Source: Reyranella sp.
GTDB taxonomy: Bacteria > Pseudomonadota > Alphaproteobacteria > Reyranellales > Reyranellaceae
Length of the DNA stretch: 7,620 nucleotides
Direction: 5' to 3'
Assembly (NCBI GenBank): GCA_016780605.1
Contig: JADHLS010000235.1
Location: 1 to 7,620, forward strand
How positions within the stretch are numbered: the stretch's first letter is position 1; each line of letters starts with the position of its first letter. The notes under the pieces are model-generated. The model saw only the letters and a program-made list of their open reading frames with translations, was not told the origin of the DNA and made no database searches. Shown here one piece after another: positions 1-6,508 of the stretch. The translations under genes were made by a program, and so were the position numbers.

Positions 1-218
1 TGCCGCTGCTCGGCAATGGAGCCGACGACCGTTTCCAAGGAGGAACCGCGATAGGCGTTGCCGAACACGCCCTGCGAGATCTCGGCAACCACTTGCTGTA
101 TGCCACGGCGGATCGAGCGAAAGTTCTTGAGCCGCTCGTCCCACAGGAACCAGTTTCGGTATGTGCCGTCGGGATCATCCCGCCATTTGTGAATCAGCGT
201 AAAGACAGGATCTGACAA
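1..218 (-). CDS. Unrecognised protein, N-terminal part (runs off left edge)
   Basis: A minus-strand frame stays open to the window edge and reads well as protein: after a TTG at 218 it starts MSDPVFTLIHKWRDDPDGTY, followed by a segment rich in Trp, Arg and Lys (WFLWDERLKNFRSIRRG) and then an Ala/Gly/Ser-containing helix-like stretch. The even mix of charged and aromatic residues suggests a soluble protein. I do not recognise the family with certainty and assign no function. The start is uncertain: TTG 218 gives the most natural N-terminus but has no good ribosome binding site. GTG 224 is another option. The frame is open back to a GTG at 326 that overlaps the stop of the upstream methyltransferase gene as GTGA, but the extra residues look unlike real coding sequence. 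It lies downstream of the methyltransferase in the same direction, so it may be the last gene of that operon or an unrelated neighbour. Confidence 0.5.
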   Translation of the reverse strand, partial: MSDPVFTLIHKWRDDPDGTYRNWFLWDERLKNFRSIRRGIQQVVAEISQGVFGNAYRGSSLETVVGSIAEQR

Positions 219-322
219 GACCACGACATCCAGAGAAGTGCGCTGTCCGGATTGACAGCTTCCCGTGCCATGATGTCGAGAAAAGCCTTCAACTTCAACG
301 GGTGTTGTCGGCGGCCGCCACT
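219..322. other. Short region between methyltransferase stop and left-edge gene
   Basis: About 100 bases without a confident gene. On the minus strand one frame reads LKLKAFLDIMAREA, protein-like but closed within about 40 codons by stops on both sides (TGA at both ends). This could be a scrap of an older gene or chance. A short direct repeat GTTGAA-GTTGAA sits at about 295-306 on the minus strand. No terminator-like hairpin with a T-tract was found after the methyltransferase gene. Confidence 0.3.
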
Positions 323-985
323 TCACCTTCCGGGAACGGAGCCTTTTGACCTGGAGCCTATGCCGGGGATGAAGCCAGGCACCTCGTGCCTGTAGCGCTG
401 GTAGGCGTCACCGAATTCAGACAAGGCCTCCCGTTCTTCTGCCTTCGCCAGCCGCACGTACATGAACACAAGGACCGGGAACATGGCCAGCGTCAGCAGG
501 GTCGGCCACTGCAGCAGGAAGCCAAGCATCACCATGATGAACCCGACATATTGCGGATGGCGCACGTACGCGTAAGGGCCCGTCGTGGCGAGTCGATGCT
601 CGCGCTGCGCCTCGTAAAGGACCTTCCAGCTCATCGAGATCACGACGAATCCGCCGCCGATAAGAACAAAGCTCAGGATGTGGAAGGGGCCGGAATGCGG
701 ATTCGCCCTCCAGCCGAAGAGCATCTCCAGCAGGTGGCCAGCGTCGTGAGAGAACCAGTTCACGTTTGGGTAGCGGCTCTGCAGCCAGCCCGAGAGCAGA
801 TAGATCGTGAGTGGAAAGCCGTACATTTCGGCAAACAGCGCGACGAGGAAGGCGCTAAATGCGCCAAACGAACGCCAGTCGCGCCGCGTCTGCGGCCTGA
901 AGAACGTGAAAGCAAAGAAAATGAAGATCGCCGAGTTGATGGCGACCAGAGACCATAGGCCATAGGCAGCGGTATCGTCGGGCAT
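323..985 (-). CDS. ICMT-family integral membrane methyltransferase
   Basis: A 220-aa polytopic membrane protein. The C-terminal half carries the signature of the isoprenylcysteine carboxyl methyltransferase (ICMT)/phospholipid methyltransferase superfamily: GPYAYVRHPQYVGF at about 136-149, a long hydrophobic hairpin at about 148-179, then EERE (183-186) and the FGDAYQRYRHEVPGFIP end. In this fold these parts bind S-adenosylmethionine. Hydrophobic segments are also visible near 11-29, 40-66 and 102-120. The ATG at 985 is chosen because GGAGG lies five bases upstream. A TTG at 997 would add four residues but would place that site inside the gene. The stop is TGA at 323-325. It begins 19 bases after the DUF2933 gene and is probably co-transcribed with it. 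Bacteria do not prenylate proteins in the eukaryotic way, so the substrate (lipid, small molecule or protein) is unknown. Family assignment is firm, substrate is not. Confidence 0.88.
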   Translation of the reverse strand: MPDDTAAYGLWSLVAINSAIFIFFAFTFFRPQTRRDWRSFGAFSAFLVALFAEMYGFPLTIYLLSGWLQSRYPNVNWFSHDAGHLLEMLFGWRANPHSGPFHILSFVLIGGGFVVISMSWKVLYEAQREHRLATTGPYAYVRHPQYVGFIMVMLGFLLQWPTLLTLAMFPVLVFMYVRLAKAEEREALSEFGDAYQRYRHEVPGFIPGIGSRSKGSVPGR

Positions 986-1004
986 GCTGGCCTCCAAGGT
1001 TCTT

Positions 1005-1271
1005 TCAGGTCTTCAACCCGGATGATCCGTGCCGGAGCGCCTTTTGCGGATCTTCCGGCGGTGGGGTCCCGCCGGTGTCGTGCTCGCCGTGCCCGCCATG
1101 CCCATGGTGCAGGAAATGCATCAGTGGACAGGCCAGCAGGAGAAGATAGGGCAGGATGCCCAGAGTGTGGGCCGTGTGCTCCGTGAGCAGAAAGAATGTG
1201 GCAACCGCCAGGAACCCGATGAGCACCAGCCTGAAGGGCAATCGCCAACGGGATGTTGAAGCGGGAGCCAT
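1005..1271 (-). CDS. DUF2933 family small membrane protein
   Basis: An 88-aa protein with two hydrophobic segments (about 13-29 and 36-52) joined by the short His-containing link TEHTAHTLG, and a His/Gly-rich tail from 52 on (HFLHHGHGGHGEHD). This matches the DUF2933 pattern: two membrane helices, a LLLACPLMH motif and a histidine-rich end. No biochemical function is established for the family. The histidine run suggests metal binding at one membrane face, which is inference. The ATG at 1271 is 12 bases after the stop of the DUF5676-like remnant, with a GAGGCAGAG purine stretch overlapping that stop. It is followed 19 bases later by the membrane methyltransferase, so the three form one leftward operon. 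The last 20 residues (PPPEDPQKALRHGSSGLKT) are polar and probably disordered. Confidence 0.85.
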   Translation of the reverse strand: MAPASTSRWRLPFRLVLIGFLAVATFFLLTEHTAHTLGILPYLLLLACPLMHFLHHGHGGHGEHDTGGTPPPEDPQKALRHGSSGLKT

Positions 1272-1283
1272 GTTGGCTCTGCC

Positions 1284-1482
1284 TCAGCGCCGTGCGCTGA
1301 AAAAATTGTAGAGGGGGGGGGCCGGGCAGGAAGATGGCAAGCGCCTCCTGCTTCACCGGAAGGCCTGGCAGAACGAGGTAACCCACGATGCAAAGGACGT
1401 AGGAGACCGCCAGAAACGCGCTTAGGGCCATGCCCAAAGGACGAACGGCGATCGTCTGCCCTGTTCTGTTTGCTTCCGCCAT
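1284..1482 (-). pseudogene. DUF5676-like small membrane protein, deleted and frameshifted
   Basis: From ATG 1482, with GGAGG four bases upstream, the frame reads an N-terminus typical of DUF5676 membrane proteins: a short polar start, a first membrane helix (PLGMALSAFLAVSYVLCIVG) and a loop ending LAIFLPG at codon 54. The family then normally has a second membrane segment and ends in PLYNFF plus a few basic residues. Here the frame runs straight into a homopolymer (nine G on the plus strand, 1313-1321). The expected ending, PLYNFFSARR and then TGA at 1284-1286, is found immediately after the run but one base out of frame. So the second helix (about 25-30 residues) is missing and the tail is shifted. 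The span of 199 bases is not a multiple of three. Removing one base of the run would give a 65-codon ORF still lacking the second helix. It heads the operon with DUF2933 and the methyltransferase. Family recognition rests on remembered consensus, not a search. Confidence 0.7.
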
Positions 1483-1523
1483 CACGCCTCCAACAGACGT
1501 TTGGTAGGAAAACTGAACGCTCT

Positions 1524-1537
1524 GGCGGCTTGCCGCC
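1524..1537. repeat. GC-rich 14-bp palindrome abutting the FNR/FixK-type box
   Basis: GGCGGC-TT-GCCGCC, perfect 6-bp arms with a 2-base centre. It touches the TTGAC-N4-GTCAA box, with the two centres 14 bp apart. In the leftward direction it lies between the box and the expected -10 region, where a second regulator could bind. The tiny loop makes it a poor transcription terminator. Confidence 0.4.
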
Positions 1538-1551
1538 TTGACTTAGGTCAA
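1538..1551. promoter_or_regulatory. FNR/FixK-type box upstream of the DUF5676-DUF2933-methyltransferase operon
   Basis: A perfect 14-bp palindrome, TTGAC-TTAG-GTCAA, has the TTGA(C/T)-N4-(G/A)TCAA form bound by CRP/FNR-superfamily activators (FNR, Anr, FixK, Dnr). Its centre (1544.5) is 62 bases upstream of the ATG at 1482. A class II arrangement (centre at -41.5) would put the transcription start near 1503 and leave a leader of about 20 bases with the GGAGG site. I see no convincing -10 hexamer, which is common at activated promoters. A second palindrome, GGCGGC-TT-GCCGCC (1524-1537), abuts it directly. Binding is inferred from the motif only. Confidence 0.55.
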
Positions 1552-1607
1552 GAACGAGGGCGCTCACACAGGAGCGTAGCAGTCGCGTCTGGCGCTGGTG
1601 AGCGGTT

Positions 1608-1624
1608 GCGTCGATTGTCGACGC
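1608..1624. repeat. Inverted repeat GCGTCGA-TTG-TCGACGC
   Basis: Perfect 7-bp arms around a 3-base centre, inside the gene-poor stretch. It could be an operator or a chance palindrome. No T-tract follows on either strand, so it is not an obvious terminator. Confidence 0.35.
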
Positions 1625-1669
1625 TGGCTCCGCTGCATCGGCTGTTTCTGGGAAGCCGGCGAAGATCGG

Positions 1670-1879
1670 CTAAACGAAAACCCTGCGGGCCACGGAGCGG
1701 TCGTGCTGCGCGCGCAGCCGCAGGTGCACCGGCGACATAGCAAACAGCGATGGTTTATCAGGTACCGTACTTTCGGCAGCTTGAGCCACGCGTGCAGCGT
1801 AGACCGAAAAGGCGCTGACGGCGCCGACGAAACCCCGCGTAAGCCGAGAAAACGCCGACAATCGTGCCAAGCGCCTCAT
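1670..1879 (-). CDS. Doubtful small ORF with a signal-peptide-like start
   Basis: A 69-codon minus-strand frame with an N-terminus resembling an export signal: several Arg (MRRLARLSAFSRLTRG), then a moderately hydrophobic stretch ending in VAQA at about residue 34, a plausible signal peptidase site. The rest (about 35 residues) is Arg-rich and shows no motif I know. No ribosome binding site is visible, and the ATG lies in the base of the hairpin at 1878-1905, which argues against translation from it. It may be a real exported peptide with a different start, a gene remnant, or chance. Confidence 0.25.
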   Translation of the reverse strand: MRRLARLSAFSRLTRGFVGAVSAFSVYAARVAQAAESTVPDKPSLFAMSPVHLRLRAQHDRSVARRVFV

Positions 1880-1905
1880 CCGGGCGTCCGCATGGGCGCC
1901 CGGAT
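1878..1905 (-). terminator. Strong GC hairpin after the exported-protein gene
   Basis: ATCCGGGCGTCC and GGGCGCCCGGAT pair around a GCAT loop: 12 pairs with one G-T wobble. It begins about 10 bases past the stop of the minus-strand exported-protein gene (1916), the usual place for a terminator. It lacks a run of T on the minus strand, so it is not a classical intrinsic terminator. It could stabilise the 3' end or act with Rho. Confidence 0.4.
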
Positions 1906-1915
1906 TTCAGGGGCA

Positions 1916-2317
1916 TCATTTCCACGTCGACGAATGACTCGGCGTAGCCGGCATGTTGCGCTGCATGTCCTGGATTTCCTTCGTCTCACCCGTCTTGGGC
2001 GAGGAGGAGTGGCCATAAGTGCCCGGCCCCGGCACGGTGCCACCTCCCATGTGTCCGCCTCGCATTGACTTTCCGCCTCCCATGGCCTGTGTGGCGGCGG
2101 CGGGGCCGCCAGGCATTGCCATGCCCGAGCTAGGGCCGGGCTGATCGCCGGGCTGGCGGACCCAGTCGTTACGCCCGATTGGCTGTCCATCAGAGGGACT
2201 CTGCACGCCACTCGTGCCGATGCCCGATTGCTGGGCATACGCCGGCTGTCAGAAACCGAATGCCGCCGCGGCCACGGCCAAGGACAGGATTGCACCACTC
2301 GTTCGAATGCTCATCAT
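1916..2317 (-). pseudogene. Small exported Gly/Met/Pro-rich protein with an in-frame TGA in the signal peptide
   Basis: Starting at ATG 2317 (a second ATG follows at once), with AAGGAGAT five bases upstream, the frame encodes a textbook signal peptide: a short basic start, a hydrophobic core (ILSLAVAAAAFGF), a TGA at codon 23 (2249-2251), then QPAYAQ with AYA as the likely cleavage motif. After the TGA the same frame stays open for 110 codons. The mature part is rich in Gly, Met, Pro, Ser and His (SGMAMPGG, MGGGKSMRGGHMGGG), followed by a more polar end (GETKEIQDMQRN). One base change from TGG (Trp) would restore a 133-aa precursor. Met/His content would suit periplasmic Cu(I) binding, which is inference. 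I do not recognise a named family. Alternatives are a recent nonsense mutation, a sequencing error, or read-through. A downstream GTG at 2206 could start a version without a signal. Confidence 0.65.
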
Positions 2318-2322
2318 GGTCG

Positions 2323-2330
2323 ATCTCCTT
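2323..2330 (-). promoter_or_regulatory. Ribosome binding site of the interrupted exported-protein gene
   Basis: AAGGAGAT on the minus strand, five bases before the first ATG (2317), is a near-perfect Shine-Dalgarno sequence. It fixes the start upstream of the TGA and shows that the signal peptide belongs to this gene. Confidence 0.65.
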
Positions 2331-2391
2331 CGTGTCGCAGCCGAGAGCTATCGGCATGGCAACCTTTTGGCGCGGCGGCACGCTAACTACC

Positions 2392-2405
2392 TTGATGTAG
2401 GTCAA
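2392..2405. promoter_or_regulatory. Second FNR/FixK-type box, between divergent genes
   Basis: TTGAT-GTAG-GTCAA matches the FNR/FixK consensus TTGAT-N4-(A/G)TCAA with paired half-sites. It lies between the leftward exported-protein gene (ATG 2317) and the rightward DUF1622 gene (ATG 2495). With the centre (2398.5) at -41.5, starts would fall near 2357 leftwards (40-base leader) or 2440 rightwards (55-base leader), so it could serve either. No clear -10 hexamer is seen on either side. Confidence 0.55.
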
Positions 2406-2494
2406 AAGCATTCTCGAAAAGCGGCTTGGGCTTGAGATGGCGATGCTGTTTGAGTACAGCGCTCTTGCTGACGTCCCTGATCGTTGGAGCGCCC

Positions 2495-2878
2495 ATGGAA
2501 GCCCGAGCTTCGATCATCCATGTCCTTCACTGGGCGGCCATGGGGCTGGAAACCATTGGTGTCGTTGTGATCGTGTTTGGCGCGATCGCTGCCACTCTCT
2601 TCTTCTTTCGAGAAGGACTTCCGGGGCAGTGGGAGGCAGCCTTTCGCGGCTACAGGGCCAACCTTGGCCGCGGTATTCTTCTAGGCCTCGAATTTCTTGT
2701 GGCGGCGGATATCATAGGCACTGTTGCGATTACCCCCACCTTCGAGAGCCTCGGTGTGCTTGCGACGATTATTGCAATCCGGACTGTCCTCTCCGTCGCT
2801 CTCGAAGTGGAGATCGAGGGGCATTGGCCCTGGCGGCGTCACGACAGCGAAAAATACGGTTCCCCGAAATTCGATTGA
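2495..2878 (+). CDS. DUF1622 family membrane protein
   Basis: A 127-aa protein with three hydrophobic segments: about 15-37 (MGLETIGVVVIVFGAIAATL), 62-80 (LLGLEFLVAADIIGTVAI) and 86-104. An Arg-rich cytoplasmic-type loop lies between the first two (FRGYRANLGRGILLGLEFL). The loop-helix pattern RxxLGRGILLGLEFLVAADII and the order of segments match DUF1622, a family of small inner-membrane proteins without known function. ATG 2495 is preferred because GGAG lies five bases upstream and the protein then starts like family members. A longer version from TTG 2426 would begin right at the box-proximal promoter and add a hydrophobic stretch. The gene faces copA, with only 16 bases between the two stop codons and no visible terminator in the gap. 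It is probably controlled from the 2392-2405 box. Confidence 0.82.
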   Translation: MEARASIIHVLHWAAMGLETIGVVVIVFGAIAATLFFFREGLPGQWEAAFRGYRANLGRGILLGLEFLVAADIIGTVAITPTFESLGVLATIIAIRTVLSVALEVEIEGHWPWRRHDSEKYGSPKFD

Positions 2879-2894
2879 GGTGAAGCGCGCATGT

Positions 2895-5237
<2,343 letters not shown>

Positions 5238-5240
5238 GGC

Positions 5241-5269
5241 TTGCGATTTATACCCTAGCCGGGTATAGT
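5241..5269 (+). promoter_or_regulatory. csoR promoter
   Basis: Plus strand: TTGCGA (5241-5246), a 17-base spacer, and TATAGT (5264-5269). Transcription would start at about 5275-5277, that is at or next to the A of the csoR ATG (5277), and there is no room for a Shine-Dalgarno sequence, so the message looks leaderless. The spacer and -10 contain the CsoR-type operator, giving autorepression. Confidence 0.55.
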
Positions 5270-5273
5270 TCAA
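5247..5273 (-). promoter_or_regulatory. copA promoter
   Basis: Minus strand: TTGAAC (5273-5268) and TATAAA (5252-5247), 15 bases apart, shorter than the ideal 17. The -10 element overlaps the CsoR-type inverted repeat, so a bound repressor would block it. Transcription would start near 5240, only about three bases before the copA ATG at 5237, and no Shine-Dalgarno sequence precedes that ATG, which suggests a leaderless or near-leaderless mRNA. Confidence 0.5.
5249..5267. promoter_or_regulatory. CsoR-type operator between copA and csoR
   Basis: TATACCC-TAGCC-GGGTATA is a perfect inverted repeat with 7-bp arms and a 5-base centre. AT flanks next to GGG/CCC are typical of sites for CsoR/RcnR-family repressors. 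It covers the -10 elements of both divergent promoters, so one site can silence copA and csoR together. Assignment is by motif, position and the adjacent csoR gene. Confidence 0.75.
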
Positions 5274-5276
5274 GTC

Positions 5277-5552
5277 ATGAACGAGAAAACCAAGAAGTCT
5301 CAGCATGCCCGGCTCAGCCGGATCGAGGGCCAGGTGCGCGGCGTGGCGCGCATGATCGGGGAAGATCGTTACTGTATCGACGTGCTGACTCAGATCCGCG
5401 CCATCCGTGCCGCGCTGAATCGAGTGGAGCAGGAGATCCTGCGTGACCACCTGCAACATTGCGTAACCCATGCCTTCCATGGCGGCTCAGGGCGAGAGCG
5501 GCAAAGCAAGATAGATGAATTGATCGAGCTCTTGGAAAGCCGCCGCAGTTAG
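5277..5552 (+). CDS. csoR: CsoR-family copper-sensing transcriptional repressor
   Basis: A 91-aa all-helical cytoplasmic regulator (DUF156/CsoR-RcnR-FrmR family) that binds DNA as a tetramer and lets go when metal binds. The family opening [11 protein letters not shown] (13-23) is present. The Cu(I) ligands of CsoR are all there: Cys33 (RYCIDV), His58 and Cys62 (DHLQHCV, the H-x3-C pair). This Cys-His-Cys set separates Cu(I) sensors from FrmR and RcnR, which need a ligand at the N-terminus. The C-terminal helix ([15 protein letters not shown]) is typical. ATG 5277 is the only fitting start, and its Met-Asn-Glu-Lys N-terminus is normal. It is divergent from copA across a 39-base gap, and followed after 13 bases by a Cys/His-containing exported protein, probably in the same transcript. 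Length is normal for the family. Confidence 0.93.
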   Translation: MNEKTKKSQHARLSRIEGQVRGVARMIGEDRYCIDVLTQIRAIRAALNRVEQEILRDHLQHCVTHAFHGGSGRERQSKIDELIELLESRRS

Positions 5553-5565
5553 GAGAGGTGGGAAG

Positions 5566-6108
5566 ATGTCCCGCGACAGGCGCTTTGTTGCCGCAGCCGA
5601 AAGATCGAACCGCGGCGCCTGGGAGTTAGCCTCGTCAATATTGACAAGCACGAGGGCGCAAGCCATTTTTGCTGCGATGCGATGGACCGATCCCATTTGG
5701 ACGCTGGTGCGGGCTGTATCGCTTGCCGTGACGGCATTTGTCATGGTTACAAGTGCAGCGTCCGCCCATGATGGGCACGCGCAGAGCAGCGCTCATCAGC
5801 TGATAGCAGTCGCTCAAACGTCGTTTGCACAAGACGGCCATGGCGTGACAAACATGCCAGCGGTGGCGGTTTTGTCGGTACGGGCTGACTGCGACGAGGG
5901 CGGTGCAGGCATACCGTGCTCCGAAGACGGGCCAGCGACGCATATGTCGGGCAGTTGCTGCAATATCGCTTGCCATGCCGCACTCGCGGCGCCGACCATC
6001 GAAGATCCGGGCGCGGACGAGCCGGGCGGTTCTCGCCTTGCCGCGTTCGCCGACATGCTCGTTGGCCAGCCGCGCGCTCGTACCGAACGACCGCCCAAAC
6101 GCGGCTGA
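5566..6108 (+). CDS. Exported Cys/His-containing protein, probably copper-related
   Basis: A 180-codon frame of no family I can name firmly. A clear signal peptide lies inside it: after Met38 (MRWTDPIWTLVRAVSLAVTA) the hydrophobic core ends in SAASA at 67, and the mature part would start HDGHAQSSAHQ. Later come Cys109, Cys118 and the cluster HMSGSCCNIACH (126-137), a likely metal-binding patch, then an acidic stretch and the basic end ERPPKRG. The upstream ATG 5566 has a purine-rich stretch (GGAGAGGTGGGAAG) just before it and gives 37 extra residues ahead of the signal. ATG 5677 would give a conventional precursor of 143 aa but has no ribosome binding site. It is 13 bases after csoR and probably co-regulated by copper. 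The pattern recalls small periplasmic accessory proteins of copper clusters (CopL-like or DUF2946-like), but that is a guess. Confidence 0.7.
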   Translation: MSRDRRFVAAAERSNRGAWELASSILTSTRAQAIFAAMRWTDPIWTLVRAVSLAVTAFVMVTSAASAHDGHAQSSAHQLIAVAQTSFAQDGHGVTNMPAVAVLSVRADCDEGGAGIPCSEDGPATHMSGSCCNIACHAALAAPTIEDPGADEPGGSRLAAFADMLVGQPRARTERPPKRG

Positions 6109-6283
6109 CCGGGATCGCGCCGAGGGCGCGTGCTCGGTCGTGGCCGTTCAACGTCGCGAACGTTTGACGACGTGACACGCCTGGGCATTTGAACTCTCGC
6201 GATTCCGGGCCGGTTTGCCTCCGCACGTAGTGGCGGCCGGCGCCATCAGTTGGTCTTTCAACCGTCGTTCCGGGTCGTCGCCC
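6109..6283 (+). other. Non-coding gap with a weak promoter candidate before the lipoprotein-tolC pair
   Basis: 175 bases without a gene. TTGACG (6164-6169), 17 bases and ATTTGA (6187-6192) is the best promoter-like pair, with a poor -10. An imperfect inverted repeat (CGTTCAACGT and ACGTTTGACG around CGCGA, two mismatches) lies at about 6145-6169 and overlaps that -35, a possible operator. A separate transcript for the lipoprotein and tolC is plausible but unproven. Confidence 0.25.
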
Positions 6284-6508
6284 ATGAAGTCTTCGCTATT
6301 CGTCGCGCTCGCGCTCGGGCTTGGCGCCTGCAGCATGCCGCCCCTGCCGGAGCCGTCGGACTCCGATCCGCACAGTCCGTTCGCGCCCGACGTGCCAATG
6401 ACCTACCTGCCGGTCATGGCCGGAACTGTCCATTACGCGCCGGCCGAGCTGAAGTCCTGGCGCGAGTTGAACGAGAACGTGGCACCTCGCACCGGGCAGA
6501 CGCCATGA
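6284..6508 (+). CDS. Small lipoprotein preceding a TolC-family gene
   Basis: A 74-aa protein with a lipoprotein signal: Lys2, hydrophobic core SLFVALALGLGAC and lipobox LGAC with Cys16 as the lipidation site. Ser17 at +2 favours outer-membrane sorting. The mature part is short (about 59 residues) and Pro/Ser/Asp/Met-containing (MPPLPEPSDSDPHSPFAP), with no domain I know. ATG 6284 is chosen for the signal sequence. The frame is open further upstream to 6215, but that would bury the signal. Its stop overlaps the next start as ATGA (6505-6508), so it is translationally coupled to the TolC-family gene and likely works with it. Pairs of a tiny lipoprotein and an outer-membrane factor are common in metal-efflux loci. 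No ribosome binding site of good quality is seen. Confidence 0.75.
   Translation: MKSSLFVALALGLGACSMPPLPEPSDSDPHSPFAPDVPMTYLPVMAGTVHYAPAELKSWRELNENVAPRTGQTP

Larger units (their letters stand above)
1552..1915. other. Region without a confident gene
   Basis: About 360 bases between the operon promoter and the exported-protein gene. It holds an inverted repeat (1608-1624), a hairpin (1878-1905) and one doubtful small ORF on the minus strand (1670-1879). Several other frames are open on both strands, but they lack ribosome binding sites and sensible composition, as expected by chance in GC-rich DNA. It may contain decayed coding sequence. Confidence 0.5.

Noticed and set aside
386..958. 190-codon plus-strand frame
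   Set aside because: Antisense to the ICMT-type methyltransferase gene, with no motif and no ribosome binding site.
760..1485. Reading the DUF5676-like frame on as a 241-codon protein
   Set aside because: After the homopolymer the frame is out of phase with the DUF5676 end, and further on it overlaps DUF2933 and the methyltransferase in a wrong frame.
1598..2068. 156-codon plus-strand frame
   Set aside because: Arg/Cys/His/Trp-rich chance composition. It runs through the hairpin and antisense to the exported-protein gene, without a ribosome binding site.
5268..5282. GTTCA-AGTCA-TGAAC inverted repeat over the csoR start
   Set aside because: Arms of only five bases, overlapping the start codon. 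It is likely to be chance beside the stronger 19-bp operator.
5238..5480. 81-codon upstream extension of copA
   Set aside because: It is antisense to csoR and would need a start inside csoR, beyond the shared promoter. CopA relatives start at the Cys/His-rich tip.
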